DNA of 64,000 nt, from the NCBI GenBank assembly GCA_016722295.1, contig JADKGL010000013.1, forward strand, positions 13,480-77,479, in the 5' to 3' direction. This DNA comes from Saprospiraceae bacterium. GTDB taxonomy: Bacteria > Bacteroidota > Bacteroidia > Chitinophagales > Saprospiraceae. Under the pieces are notes generated by a model. The model saw nothing but the letters and a program-made list of their open reading frames with translations, was not told the origin of the DNA and searched no databases. The translations under genes were made by a program, and so were the position numbers. Below are positions 35,366-45,118 of this stretch, piece after piece (within the stretch, counting starts at the first letter, position 1; the number at the start of each line of letters is the position of its first letter).

Positions 35366-37222
35366 TTATTGTTCTTTTTCTGCCAATTCCATCCATTTTA
35401 ATTCACTTGAGTCTAAAATTTCTTGAATTTCGGCAAGTCTTTTGTTTTTTGCGGAAATCTGATCGTTGGTAAAGCTAGTTTTTGAAAATTCTTCGAGTAT
35501 TACATCTCGTTCTTTACTCATTTTTTCAATCATGGCTTCCAATTGGTCCATTTCACGTTTTTCTTTATAACTTAATTTTATTCCTTTTGGTTTTTCTTTC
35601 TGCGTTTCTTTGATTTCTTCTTTGACTTTTATAGCTGGATTAAGACGAATATATTCTCTATAATCTGAATAATTTCCTGGAAAATCTCTGACTTCTCCAT
35701 TCCCTTCCAAAACGAAAACATGATTTACCAGTTTGTCCATAAAATAACGGTCGTGAGATACGATGACGATGACACCGGGAAAACTGAGTAGAAATTCTTC
35801 AAGTACATTTAGAGTGATTAAATCCAAATCATTCGTCGGTTCATCGAGTATTAAAAAATTGGGATTTTTAATTAGAATGGTTAATAAGAATAACCTCCTT
35901 TTTTCACCTCCACTCAATTGAGAAACATAGACTTGTTGCTGTGGACGAGGGAAGAGAAAACGCTCCAATAAAGATTCTGCCGATAGTTTATGTCCTTTTT
36001 TTAGTGGAATGTAATCAGCAATATCTCTAATGACATCAATCACTCGTTTGTCTTCGGTCAGCTGTAACCCATCTTGTTCGTAATGGCCAAAAAGGACCGT
36101 TTCACCTATGATGATTTTTCCTTGGTCAGTTTTTAATTGGCCAGTAAAAAGTTTTATTAAACTTGTTTTTCCAGCGCCATTTTTGCCAATGATTCCGATG
36201 CGATCACCGGCTTTAAATTTATAGGAGAGTCCATTTATGATTTTCTTTTCGCCAAATGATTTACAAACATGATGCAGTTCAAGAACTTTCGTCCCAAGTC
36301 TCGTATGTTCGATTTCGAATTCCATTTCGCCTAGATCTTTTGGACCTTGTAGACTTTCTTTAAGATTATGGTAATTGTCAACTCGAGATTTAGATTTCGT
36401 CGTTCTGGCTTTGGGCATTCTTCTTACCCATTCAAGTTCTTTGCGAATTAATTTTTCAGTCTTATCTCTTGATATTTCTTCATTCTGCATTCGCATAGCT
36501 TTCTTTTCGAGAAAGTCTTCATAGTCGCCTAGATATTTATATAAATTTCCTTTGTCTAATTCCAATATTTGATTGCAAACTCTATTTAAAAAATAGCGAT
36601 CATGCGTCACCATTAAAATTGAAATTTGTGGTGATTCTAAATATTTTTCCAACCATTCGATCATGTCTAAATCTAAATGGTTCGTTGGCTCGTCTAAGAT
36701 TAAGAAATCAGGTTTGCCACAAAGTACTTTAGCAATCGATAGTCTTTTCTTTTGACCTCCACTTAAATTTGAGACATTAAAATCATAATCTGGCAGACCA
36801 AATTTTCCAAGCAATTCTTTTACAAAAGCTTCCAATTCCCAGGCTTTGGATTCTTCCATTTCTGCTAGTGCTTTTTCTATTTTTACCGGATCATTCAGAC
36901 GCTGCGCTTCATGTAATGAACGCAAAGGCGCGATGTGATTTTTATCTCCTTCTAGGATGGCTTCAAGAATGGTTTGGTTTTCTGAGAAATCGGGATCTTG
37001 AGCTAGATAACTTGATTTAATATCTTTGTTGATCCAGAATTTTGATGTTTCACCTTCGATGGAATCGATTCCTGCTATGACGCGGAGTAAGGAAGATTTG
37101 CCAGAACCATTCCTTGCGACAATTGCAATTTTGTCACCTTGATTGACGGTCATTTGGATGTTGTCAAACAGAATTTTTTCTCCGTAGGAACGTGATACAT
37201 TTTCTAAGGACAATAAATTCAT
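35366..37222 (-). CDS. ABC-F family ATPase (Uup-like)
   Basis: This 618-residue protein has two ATP-binding cassettes without membrane spans. Motifs are Walker A ARNGSGKSS near residue 37, LSGGQKKRL near 154, ILDEPTNHLDLD near 176; then GKNGAGKTS near 344, LSGGEKRRL near 434 and ILDEPTNDLD near 456. The linker around RRMPKARTTKSKSR and a C-terminal coiled coil (about 550-618) make it closest to Uup, which acts on ribosomes and possibly on branched DNA. It is 47 bp downstream of the methyltransferase gene on the same strand. The ABC-F at 4054 is a different branch without the C-terminal coiled coil. Confidence 0.92.
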   Translation of the reverse strand: MNLLSLENVSRSYGEKILFDNIQMTVNQGDKIAIVARNGSGKSSLLRVIAGIDSIEGETSKFWINKDIKSSYLAQDPDFSENQTILEAILEGDKNHIAPLRSLHEAQRLNDPVKIEKALAEMEESKAWELEAFVKELLGKFGLPDYDFNVSNLSGGQKKRLSIAKVLCGKPDFLILDEPTNHLDLDMIEWLEKYLESPQISILMVTHDRYFLNRVCNQILELDKGNLYKYLGDYEDFLEKKAMRMQNEEISRDKTEKLIRKELEWVRRMPKARTTKSKSRVDNYHNLKESLQGPKDLGEMEFEIEHTRLGTKVLELHHVCKSFGEKKIINGLSYKFKAGDRIGIIGKNGAGKTSLIKLFTGQLKTDQGKIIIGETVLFGHYEQDGLQLTEDKRVIDVIRDIADYIPLKKGHKLSAESLLERFLFPRPQQQVYVSQLSGGEKRRLFLLTILIKNPNFLILDEPTNDLDLITLNVLEEFLLSFPGVIVIVSHDRYFMDKLVNHVFVLEGNGEVRDFPGNYSDYREYIRLNPAIKVKEEIKETQKEKPKGIKLSYKEKREMDQLEAMIEKMSKERDVILEEFSKTSFTNDQISAKNKRLAEIQEILDSSELKWMELAEKEQ

Positions 37223-37269
37223 AAGTATAATTTTGATATAAAAATTTGAAGAACAAGTTTAGTTTTTAT

Positions 37270-37830
37270 TTAATTTTCCTTTTTGCAAACAAATAGAAAA
37301 ACTGGAGGTACATGCAGAGGAATAAAATCTGTTTTGTTGTTTTGAAAAATAGATTTATATAATTTTTTTAAAATCATTGAGTAATGAATTTGAACAAATA
37401 CGCCATTGTTTTTTAGACAATTTTGACAAACGCTTACGATATTATGAGCAAGTTCATAAGGCAGATTTACGAACGGGATTGCTGAGATAATACAATCTAC
37501 TTCTTTGATTTGAAACTTCGCCAATTCTATAGGTAAATCTTCTGCAGAAGCTTGAATAATTCGAATTCTTTCGTCGTTTATCTGTTCAAGTTTTTTGCAA
37601 AACAAAGGGTTGACTTCAAATACAAAAAGGGTGGCATCCGCTTTCATTTTCTCAAGGATATATTTCGTAATGGCTCCGTCACCTGCACCTAATTCTACGA
37701 TGTAATTTGCTGAACTCACATTCGCATGAGCAACCATTTTTTGACTCACATTTTTTGCAGTACGCACCAATGTACCTACTGTTTTTAAATCCCGGATTCC
37801 TTGTTGGAAAAATTGAAAGTTATTAATCAT
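37270..37830 (-). CDS. SAM-dependent methyltransferase (PmtA/KsgA-like)
   Basis: The 186-residue protein has the SAM motif IVELGAGDGAITKYIL, the acidic second motif FVFEVNPLFCKKL and the motif IVQASAEDLP-like IIQASAEDLP, followed by IISAIPFVNLP. This resembles phospholipid N-methyltransferases and rRNA adenine dimethylases; S-A-I-P-F in place of the adenine-specific N-L-P-Y favours the phospholipid type. That assignment is inference. The start ATG overlaps the stop codon of the upstream OmpA gene (ATGA), indicating translational coupling. A membrane-lipid role would suit the envelope neighbours. Confidence 0.78.
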   Translation of the reverse strand: MINNFQFFQQGIRDLKTVGTLVRTAKNVSQKMVAHANVSSANYIVELGAGDGAITKYILEKMKADATLFVFEVNPLFCKKLEQINDERIRIIQASAEDLPIELAKFQIKEVDCIISAIPFVNLPYELAHNIVSVCQNCLKNNGVFVQIHYSMILKKLYKSIFQNNKTDFIPLHVPPVFLFVCKKEN

Positions 37831-40028
37831 TTTTGGTTGTTCATGAAGTTAATGTATAATATTAAATCTGGGTATTTTTCCACAAAATTAATGACCTCTT
37901 TACGCTCAATGATAGAACCTTGAAGCAAAGGAACTATTTTTAGTTTAGAATTTTCTTTGATCTTTGTAAATATACTTTCAGCATCTCTGAATTTAGTTTC
38001 AATGCCATAATAATATTGGTATTTTTTTGATTTTGGATCAAAATAAACAAAGGTAGGATGATCTTTTTTCTTTAAGATGTCACTGTTGAGTACTTGCTCG
38101 GATTCTCCAATTAGTATAGTATAAAACAATGTAGAAAATATATTTTTTAAATTCTTGCTTGGAGGCATTTTCAAGTATTCAGGAATAGCTGGAGAGGAAT
38201 AGCTGATCCTTGCTAATGAGGTATCGGCACTTATGATATTTAACTCAATTCTTTTATTCCATTTTTCTGAAATTTCATATTTTGTATTATTAATTTCTGG
38301 CTTTGCATTTGGGAAATAATTTCCAAATCCGTAGACTTGTATTTTCTCTTTTGGTATGCCTTGTTCTTCAATTAGGGCACTGATTTGTTCAGCTTTTTTT
38401 ATCGAATAATATAAGTTTAATGGAGCTGAATTTTCTTCATAAGCATGAGCCATTAATTGAATTTTCAATTCTGGATTTACCTTCATCATGCTTTGTAATT
38501 GGTCTACTTGTTTAATAGTTTTTGCTTCTTTAATAAATTTGTCATCCACATAAAAGACAGGTTCAACTATATAATCTTTATATACTTTATTCAATGCTTC
38601 GTTTGGCTGCTTTGCAGTATTACTTATGTTAGATTTTGGTGCTGTTTCATTTTCATTTTTTGGTTCAAAAAGCAGACTTAGCATAGTACCATTGGAAGGG
38701 TAGTATTGCTCTTCCAATTCTTGTTTAAAATAGGCAATAAAAATGTCTTGTTTTCCTTTAGAATTCTTCTTTCTGTCAGAAGTAAATACACCACTCAATC
38801 CATCAGGAGTAAGTCTGAAAGAGTAATCATTGGCTCCAGAATTGACAGGTAAGCCTATGTTTTCCGCTTGATCCCAAATGCCAGATTCAGCTTTAAAAAT
38901 CGTTCTAAATATATCGTAGCCTCCGATCGATTGTAGATTGTCTGAAGAATAATATAAAGTCAATCCATCTTTTGCGATAAAAGGACTTATTTCATTATAT
39001 GGTGTATTGATTTTATTGCCCAAGTTTTTTGGAGTGCTCCATTTTCCATTTCTAAGTATTGAAATATACAAATCAAAACCGCCATAGCCGCCCAATCTTT
39101 TACTACTAAAGATCACTACACTATCTTGAAATACACTCATGTATTTATCTCCTATTTCACCATAAATCAAACCCTTGAAAAGATTTTCATCTACTTTTTT
39201 ATTTGATTCGGAGGATAGGTTGTGAATTTTTATATCACCTTCATTTTGGTTCCAAGATTGAAAATAAACCATAGATTCTCCATCGTTGATAAAATCTAAG
39301 ATTGCATCATGTTTGGTACCATTGATCAAGGTGTTCATTTTTTTAATAGGCTTCCATGACCCTGATTCTTTTTCGGCAATAAATAAATCTGATCTTAGGA
39401 TTCCTGATTTTTCATCTGCTTTTCCTTCATTGTTTCGTTTTCCTCCTTCATTCTCCGCACGAATCGCACTAAAATAAAATCGATCTGTAAAGTTTACACT
39501 TGGAATGATATTGTATTCTTCATTGTTTGAGTTGATATTAGCTCCTATTGATTCAACAATGGCAACAGGTTGAAGTTTAGCTAGTTTTACACCTTCTAGA
39601 CATCTTGAAATTTCATTTCGTATGAGTATTCTTTCTTTGTCTTTTGAAGATAATTTTTTGTAATATGCTTTATAATAATCAGTAGCATCTCGATAATTGC
39701 CAATTTCTTTTGAAGCTAGTGCGAGATAATAAAAACTTTTCGCTTCATGTTTACTCGATTCAGCTGCGAGTATCTCATATGCTTGGATAGCATCTTCCAT
39801 TTGTCCTCCTTGATAAAATGAAAATGCTGCATGCTGAAGTAAATCAGTTTTTGTAACTACTTTTTCCCATGCTTTTTTATAAAATTGTGCAGCTAGAGTA
39901 AATTCTTCATTTTTATAATTGAATTCTGCTTGATCAATATTATTTGATAATGATTGTGCTTTCAATAGAGGAAAGCTAAAAATAATAAGGATCAGATTTA
40001 GTAATACAATGATTTTTTGAGAATTCAA
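37827..40028 (-). CDS. OmpA-family protein with TPR and PD40 repeats (PorE-like layout)
   Basis: The 733-residue protein has a signal peptide and then TPR-like helices at about residues 30-125 (AEFNYKNEEFTLAAQFYKKA and onward). PD40-type beta-propeller repeats follow at about 155-430 (FINDGESMVYFQSWN, VVIFSSKRLGGYGGFDLYIS, LTLYYSSDNL and SGVFTSDRKKNSKGKQDIF). An OmpA-like C-terminal region comes near 500-590 (IQLMAHAYEENSAPLNLYYSIKKAEQISALIEEQG, read in pieces). The same order of domains occurs in PorE of the T9SS, so a role in secretion is possible but unproven. It begins with TTG 2 bp after the E2 stop codon and overlaps the next gene by 4 bp. Confidence 0.78.
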   Translation of the reverse strand: MNSQKIIVLLNLILIIFSFPLLKAQSLSNNIDQAEFNYKNEEFTLAAQFYKKAWEKVVTKTDLLQHAAFSFYQGGQMEDAIQAYEILAAESSKHEAKSFYYLALASKEIGNYRDATDYYKAYYKKLSSKDKERILIRNEISRCLEGVKLAKLQPVAIVESIGANINSNNEEYNIIPSVNFTDRFYFSAIRAENEGGKRNNEGKADEKSGILRSDLFIAEKESGSWKPIKKMNTLINGTKHDAILDFINDGESMVYFQSWNQNEGDIKIHNLSSESNKKVDENLFKGLIYGEIGDKYMSVFQDSVVIFSSKRLGGYGGFDLYISILRNGKWSTPKNLGNKINTPYNEISPFIAKDGLTLYYSSDNLQSIGGYDIFRTIFKAESGIWDQAENIGLPVNSGANDYSFRLTPDGLSGVFTSDRKKNSKGKQDIFIAYFKQELEEQYYPSNGTMLSLLFEPKNENETAPKSNISNTAKQPNEALNKVYKDYIVEPVFYVDDKFIKEAKTIKQVDQLQSMMKVNPELKIQLMAHAYEENSAPLNLYYSIKKAEQISALIEEQGIPKEKIQVYGFGNYFPNAKPEINNTKYEISEKWNKRIELNIISADTSLARISYSSPAIPEYLKMPPSKNLKNIFSTLFYTILIGESEQVLNSDILKKKDHPTFVYFDPKSKKYQYYYGIETKFRDAESIFTKIKENSKLKIVPLLQGSIIERKEVINFVEKYPDLILYINFMNNQK

Positions 40029-40030
40029 TC

Positions 40031-41344
40031 TTATATGTTTTGGTTAACGTCAAATTGTTCTAAATAATCACCAACACGTCGTAAAAAAGAACCGCCTAAA
40101 GAACCATCAACTACGCGATGGTCATAAGACAATGAAAGGAACATCATTCGACCTATACCTATACTATCGCCATGAGGTCCTTCTATTACGATTGGTTTTT
40201 TCTGGATTACACCTGTCGCTAAAATAGCCACTTGTGGTTGATTTATTATCGGAGTACCCATAATATTGCCAAATGTGCCTACATTGGTTAAGGTAAAAGT
40301 ACCATCTTGAATTTCTTCTGGCTTAAGTTTATTCAATCTCGCTCGATCTGCTAGTTCATTGACTTGATAAGTGATGCCAACTAGATTTAATCTATCTGCA
40401 TTTTTAATCACTGGCACGATTAAATTTCCTGAAGGAAGCGCAGCAGCCATTCCAACATTTATATCTTTTTTTACAATAATTTTTGATCCATCAACTGAAA
40501 CATTGATCATTGGAAAGTCTTTGATCGCCTTTGCAACAGCTTCAACAAATATCGGAGTGAATGTTAGTTTTTGTTTGTATTTCTGTTCAAAAATTCCTTT
40601 TGCTTTGTCTCTCCATTTTACTAATTTTGTGACATCAATTTCAATAAATGAGGTGACATGTGGGGATACTTTCTTGCTCATTACCATATGATCAGAAATG
40701 AGTTTTCTCATTCGATCCATTTCAATGATATCTGAGCCACCTGAGATTGATACGGCTGTATTAGGTGCTTTTTCTGAAATGACAGAAGGAGATATTTTTT
40801 CTGGGACAATGGTTTCAATATTAGTTGAAACTGACCCCGATTCTTCAATATAGGCTATAACATCTCTTTTAGTCAATCGCCCTTGGGCTCCAGTTCCTTG
40901 TATTTTTTCCAGATCTGATGTTGAAATGTTTTCTTGTTTAGCGATATTTCTAACCAATGGAGAATAAAATCGATCAGATGGTATTTTTTGAACATTGGAA
41001 AGAGTTTCTTTATTAGTTTCGATTTTGGCAACTATTGGCGTATGGCTTTCTGTTGTTGAAGGCGCTGAAATAGATGCAGTAGGAGCGGTATTGCTAACAT
41101 TTGCTTCTGTTTCGATTATCGCAATTGTTTTGCCTATAGCAACCACATCATTGACTTGACCTATGATTTTAACCAAAATCCCTTGTGCTGGAGACGGAAC
41201 CTCACTATCTACCTTGTCGGTAGCTACTTCAAGTAACGTTTCATCCAATTCTATACGATCTCCTTCTTTTTTGAGCCATTTCAAAATGGTAGCTTCTACG
41301 ATGCTTTCCCCCATTTTTGGCACTGCTACTTCAATTTGAGCCAT
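40031..41344 (-). CDS. 2-oxo acid dehydrogenase E2 (dihydrolipoamide acyltransferase)
   Basis: The E2 subunit transfers acyl groups from lipoate to CoA in 2-oxo acid dehydrogenase complexes. The 437-residue protein has a lipoyl domain with the lipoylated lysine in ATDKVDSEV (Lys44). An E3-binding domain lies near 130-165 (YSPLVRNIAKQENIS, GTGAQGRLTKRDVIAYI). The catalytic domain shows HVTSFIEIDVTKLVKWR and SYDHRVVDGSLGG near residue 410. The D-K-V-D-S-E-V lipoyl sequence favours branched-chain or 2-oxoglutarate type over pyruvate; the exact substrate is undecided. E1 and E3 genes are not adjacent. The promoter element at 41360-41367 sits just upstream. Confidence 0.92.
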   Translation of the reverse strand: MAQIEVAVPKMGESIVEATILKWLKKEGDRIELDETLLEVATDKVDSEVPSPAQGILVKIIGQVNDVVAIGKTIAIIETEANVSNTAPTASISAPSTTESHTPIVAKIETNKETLSNVQKIPSDRFYSPLVRNIAKQENISTSDLEKIQGTGAQGRLTKRDVIAYIEESGSVSTNIETIVPEKISPSVISEKAPNTAVSISGGSDIIEMDRMRKLISDHMVMSKKVSPHVTSFIEIDVTKLVKWRDKAKGIFEQKYKQKLTFTPIFVEAVAKAIKDFPMINVSVDGSKIIVKKDINVGMAAALPSGNLIVPVIKNADRLNLVGITYQVNELADRARLNKLKPEEIQDGTFTLTNVGTFGNIMGTPIINQPQVAILATGVIQKKPIVIEGPHGDSIGIGRMMFLSLSYDHRVVDGSLGGSFLRRVGDYLEQFDVNQNI

Positions 41345-41359
41345 TTTCCTAATTTTTTA

Positions 41360-41367
41360 CAAAGGTA
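41360..41367 (-). promoter_or_regulatory. -7 promoter element (TACCTTTG) of the E2 gene
   Basis: The minus strand reads TACCTTTG, 15 bp upstream of the ATG at 41344. It may drive the long run of genes down to 32265. Confidence 0.65.
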
Positions 41368-41396
41368 ATGAAAACGCTGGATCAGTATTTATATTA

Positions 41397-42641
41397 TTAA
41401 TAATGTTCTTTAAGCCATTCCCATGCCAAAATCATTGCATAGTAAGCTGAAGTCTCTATATTTCTCTGACGATCTTTTGATAATTTTAATTTTTTTGTCT
41501 TTACATCAGTTTCATTGCCAACTGCGATCCAGACAGTTCCAACTGGTTTTTCTGGCGTGCCTCCATCTGGTCCAGCGATCCCACTGATTGAAATTGCCAA
41601 ATCAAGATCGAGTCTTTTAGCTATCCCTTTGGCCATTTCAATGACGGTTGGTTCACTAACAGCACCATATTCCACTAATGTATTGGGTAAAACTCCACAA
41701 AGTTGTGTTTTTAATTCATAGCTATATGCAATGATAGATCCTCTAAAATATTGGGACGCCCCAGGAATCAAAGTAATCAAATGGGAGAGATAGCCTCCAG
41801 TACAACTTTCTGCAAAGCCAATTTGGAGATTATTATCACTGATTAATTTTGATAATTCTTTGGGTAAGGAGGTGTCATCAAATCCATAAACAGCGGTTCC
41901 AAATTTTTCGGAAATAAGTTCGATCCACTGATCCACTTCTTTTTTTATTTCTGGAGTAATGTTATCATCGACTGTAAGACGAATTCTAACATATCCTAAA
42001 GATGGCAAATAAGCGATTTTTATACTTTGCGACTTATTTTGTAACAAAGGTTCAATTACAGAAGCAATCTGAGTCTCACCTTGACCCATGATGTGCACTG
42101 TGCGGTAATAACTTGATTTTTCTAGACCTTTGCTTTGGAGTAATGGCAAGACTTGATGTTTCATGATATACTCCATCTCGTAAGGAACACCAGGCATTGC
42201 AAACCATATTTTTTGATCTTGCTCAATATGCAAACCCATTGCAGTACCCATTTGATTGTCTAATAAATTCGCTATTTCTGGAACAAAACATTGCGATTTA
42301 TGACTTTCAGTTATAGGAATATTTCTTGGCTTTAATAAACTTTCTAAATGGCTATAATTTTTTTCACTAAACACTAAATTTGATTGAAAAAATTCAGCTA
42401 AGATTGATTTGGTGATATCGTCATTCGTTGGTCCAAGTCCACCTGTAATAAATATGATATCTGATTTTGTTTTCGCTTCTGAAAGTGTGTACAGGATCTC
42501 TGACCTTTCGTCACTTATAGTCCATTTAAAATTGACACGCAATCCTAAATCTTGGATCATTTGTCCGATCCTTGCTGAATTGCTATCTATTACTTGCCCA
42601 ATGAGAATTTCGTCTCCAATGGTTATTATTGAGACCTTCAT
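41397..42641 (-). CDS. cinA: CinA family protein (nicotinamide-nucleotide amidase/competence-damage-inducible)
   Basis: The 414-residue protein is full-length CinA. The N-terminal molybdopterin-binding-like domain has SIITIGDEILIGQVIDSNSA and TGGLGPTNDDITK. The C-terminal deamidase domain has IGFAESCTGGYLSHLIT, VSEPTVIEMA and ISGIAGPDGGTPEKPVGTVWIA. The protein recycles nicotinamide mononucleotide to nicotinate mononucleotide in NAD metabolism, in line with nadC elsewhere in the window. It lies between pgk (29 bp upstream) and the E2 gene (52 bp downstream) on the minus strand. Confidence 0.95.
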   Translation of the reverse strand: MKVSIITIGDEILIGQVIDSNSARIGQMIQDLGLRVNFKWTISDERSEILYTLSEAKTKSDIIFITGGLGPTNDDITKSILAEFFQSNLVFSEKNYSHLESLLKPRNIPITESHKSQCFVPEIANLLDNQMGTAMGLHIEQDQKIWFAMPGVPYEMEYIMKHQVLPLLQSKGLEKSSYYRTVHIMGQGETQIASVIEPLLQNKSQSIKIAYLPSLGYVRIRLTVDDNITPEIKKEVDQWIELISEKFGTAVYGFDDTSLPKELSKLISDNNLQIGFAESCTGGYLSHLITLIPGASQYFRGSIIAYSYELKTQLCGVLPNTLVEYGAVSEPTVIEMAKGIAKRLDLDLAISISGIAGPDGGTPEKPVGTVWIAVGNETDVKTKKLKLSKDRQRNIETSAYYAMILAWEWLKEHY

Positions 42642-42670
42642 CCTTTGTTTTTTTTCATTTTAAAATAAAA

Positions 42671-43873
42671 TTAAATATTCATTGCAGCGATACCAGGAAG
42701 TTCTTTTCCTTCTAAAAATTCTAACATAGCACCTCCACCCGTTGAAATGAAACTCACTTGATTGGACAATTCATATTTGTTGATGGCCGCAACAGAATCA
42801 CCGCCTCCGATTAATGAAAAGGCACCTGCGGCGGTGGCATTCGCAACACTTAGAGCGATTTGTTTAGTCCCATTGGAAAAATTAGACATTTCAAATACAC
42901 CCATTGGTCCATTCCAAACTATAGTTTTCGAAGCCAAAATAATTTCATTGTACTTTTCTATCGTTTGAGATCCTATGTCTAATCCCATAAAATCCTGATG
43001 AATCTCTTCCTCATTGGTGATATAATATTTAGCTTCATTCGAAAAACTATCAGCAGCTACTGAATCTAATGGAAGGAAAATTTTTACATTTTTTTCATGT
43101 GCTTTTTGAAGTAAAGATTTTGCGAGATCTAGTTTATCGCTTTCGCAGAGTGATTTACCAATTGGAATTCCTTTGGCTGCAAAAAAAGTAAATGCCATTC
43201 CGCCTCCAATAAGAATATTATCACAACGGTCGATAAGTGAAGAGATCAGATTAATTTTGTCTGAGACTTTGGCTCCACCAAGAATTGCGGTAAATGGTCT
43301 TTCAGGGTTGTCCATGACCTTACTCGCATTTTTTACTTCAGCATCCATTAATAAGCCAAATGATTTATGTTCTTTGTCAAAAAATCGAGCTATGGTCGCA
43401 GTACTGCAATGCTCTCTATGGGCAGACCCGAATGCATCATTGACATAGTATTCGCCGAGTGTTGAGAGACTTTTAGCCCATTCTAGATCTCCCTTTTCTT
43501 CTTGTTTATTGAATCTTGTGTTTTCTAATAAAAGGATTTCTCCAGATTTTAATTCAGCCAACAATCTCAACGTGTCAGGTCCACCGCAATCTTTTGCGAA
43601 ATGCACATTGATATTTAATAATTCACCAAGTTTTTTTGCAATTGGCTGCAGAGAAAATTTTGCAAAATCGATAGAACCATCTGGCAACAATTCCTTCAAT
43701 GGCCTGCCCAAATGAGACATGATGATAAGCTTTGCATTGGATTTGAGCAATGCATTCACAGTGTCTAATGATTTGACAATGCGAGTATCATCTGTGATCA
43801 CTCCATTTTTTATGGGTACATTAAAATCAACTCTAAGAATAACTGTTTCTCCATCCAGATTCCAATGATTCAT
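42671..43873 (-). CDS. pgk: Phosphoglycerate kinase
   Basis: Pgk makes ATP from 1,3-bisphosphoglycerate in glycolysis. The 400-residue protein shows the family's fixed segments: VILRVDFNVPIKNG, MSHLGRP, LLLENTRFNKQEEKGD, YVNDAFGSAHREHCST, FTAILGGAKVSDKI, IVWNGPMGVFE and SLIGGGDSVAAI. Length is normal. It is 21 bp downstream of gap, and the two glycolytic genes clearly form one operon, followed by cinA. Confidence 0.97.
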   Translation of the reverse strand: MNHWNLDGETVILRVDFNVPIKNGVITDDTRIVKSLDTVNALLKSNAKLIIMSHLGRPLKELLPDGSIDFAKFSLQPIAKKLGELLNINVHFAKDCGGPDTLRLLAELKSGEILLLENTRFNKQEEKGDLEWAKSLSTLGEYYVNDAFGSAHREHCSTATIARFFDKEHKSFGLLMDAEVKNASKVMDNPERPFTAILGGAKVSDKINLISSLIDRCDNILIGGGMAFTFFAAKGIPIGKSLCESDKLDLAKSLLQKAHEKNVKIFLPLDSVAADSFSNEAKYYITNEEEIHQDFMGLDIGSQTIEKYNEIILASKTIVWNGPMGVFEMSNFSNGTKQIALSVANATAAGAFSLIGGGDSVAAINKYELSNQVSFISTGGGAMLEFLEGKELPGIAAMNI

Positions 43874-43894
43874 AATTTCGATATGATTTGATTT

Positions 43895-44893
43895 TTATAA
43901 AAATGCTACTTTTTCACACATATCAGCTAATCTAGCTGAATATCCACTTTCATTGTCGTACCAAGCGACTACTTTGAGTTTATTTCCTTTTACAGTCGTT
44001 AATGGAGCATCAAATATTGCACTGTGTGGATTGCCGATGATATCCGTAGAAACTATTTCATCAGTATTATATTGTATAATGCCTTTATAATTGGTCTCAG
44101 AAGCAATTTTGAAAATGCCATTGATCTCCTCAACAGTAACTTCTTTGTTCATAATACATACTAACTCGATCATAGATCCTGTGATAAGAGGAATGCGATA
44201 CGAAGAAGCCATCAATTTGTCCTTAATCTTAGGGTAAACGACTTCCACTGCTTTAGCCGCGCCTGTGCTTGTAGGTACTAAATTGACAGATGCTGCTCGA
44301 GCTCTCCGCAGATCGGCATGTGGAGCATCTTGTAGTCTTTGGTCCTGGGTGAAAGCATGAATTGTATTCATTGATGCAAAATCGATTCCTACACTTTCAT
44401 TCAGTAATTTGATGACTGGGGCTAAACAATTGGTTGTACATGAAGCATTTGATAAAATTGAAGTCGATGAATTGATATCAACATCATTAACACCTAAAAC
44501 AAAAGTTGGGATGCTGTCATCCTTAGGAGGTGCAGAAAGCACAACTTTCTTAGCTCCTGCTTGAATATGAGCTATAGCTTTATCGTGGGTTAAAAATACA
44601 CCTGTGCATTCTAATACTACATCGACATTGAGTTCTTTCCACATGAGAGTGGTTGCATCTTTTAAAGATGTAGCTCTAATCGGTTGATTATCAATGATGA
44701 TGTGTTGGTCATCAGAGCTAACTGAGCCATTGTATGTTCTGTGCGCACTATCATATTTGAATAAATGGGCTAGGGTCTTATTATCCGTTAAATCATTAAT
44801 TCCGACTAATTCAAGATTGGGATTCTTAAGAATATTTCTAGCAGTCAATCGACCGATGCGCCCAAACCCGTTTATTGCAATTTTTTTCTTCAT
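43895..44893 (-). CDS. gap: Glyceraldehyde-3-phosphate dehydrogenase, type I
   Basis: The enzyme oxidises glyceraldehyde-3-phosphate to 1,3-bisphosphoglycerate with NAD. The 332-residue protein has the Rossmann start KIAINGFGRIGRLTARNIL, the catalytic cysteine in LSNASCTTNCLAPVIK, the histidine region and the C-terminal WYDNESGYSARLADM. Length and motifs are normal for type I GAPDH. It is the first gene of the gap-pgk-cinA set. It is divergent from tRNA-Glu at 44989. Confidence 0.97.
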   Translation of the reverse strand: MKKKIAINGFGRIGRLTARNILKNPNLELVGINDLTDNKTLAHLFKYDSAHRTYNGSVSSDDQHIIIDNQPIRATSLKDATTLMWKELNVDVVLECTGVFLTHDKAIAHIQAGAKKVVLSAPPKDDSIPTFVLGVNDVDINSSTSILSNASCTTNCLAPVIKLLNESVGIDFASMNTIHAFTQDQRLQDAPHADLRRARAASVNLVPTSTGAAKAVEVVYPKIKDKLMASSYRIPLITGSMIELVCIMNKEVTVEEINGIFKIASETNYKGIIQYNTDEIVSTDIIGNPHSAIFDAPLTTVKGNKLKVVAWYDNESGYSARLADMCEKVAFL

Positions 44894-44962
44894 TATTCTG
44901 ATGATTCAATAAAAATAAATAAGAAAGTATAAAAAAAGTTTAGTGAAAAATGAAAAGCATCA

Positions 44963-44970
44963 TATATTTG
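44963..44970 (+). promoter_or_regulatory. -7 promoter element (TATATTTG) of tRNA-Glu
   Basis: TATATTTG ends 18 bp before the mature tRNA. It is an exact match to TAnnTTTG. Confidence 0.65.
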
Positions 44971-44988
44971 CGTTCCCTAACGGGAAAT

Positions 44989-45060
44989 GCCTCGTTCGTC
45001 TATCGGTTAGGACTCAAGATTTTCATTCTTGCAAGAGGGGTTCGACTCCCCTACGGGGTA
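44989..45060 (+). tRNA. tRNA-Glu (anticodon TTC)
   Basis: A full 72-base cloverleaf can be drawn. The acceptor GCCTCGT pairs with ACGGGGT (two G-U pairs). The D arm is GTCT/GGAC, the anticodon stem CAAGA/TCTTG with loop TTTTCAT, and the T arm AGGGG-TTCGACT-CCCCT. Anticodon TTC reads GAA and GAG. The CCA end is not encoded. Confidence 0.95.
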
Positions 45061-45075
45061 CTAAAATGAAGTCTT

Positions 45076-45118
45076 AAAAGAGCTTTCAAATTTATTTGGA
45101 GGCTCTTTTTTATTTTTT
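45076..45118 (+). terminator. Rho-independent terminator after tRNA-Glu
   Basis: AAAAGAGC at 45076-45083 pairs with GCTCTTTT at 45102-45109, with a second short stem inside the loop. A T-rich tail to 45118 follows. Confidence 0.75.

Noticed and set aside
35298..35396. Longer N terminus for the two-module haem lipoprotein
   Set aside because: The added residues lie inside the 3' end of the ABC-F gene, and the ATG at 35297 gives a standard lipoprotein signal.
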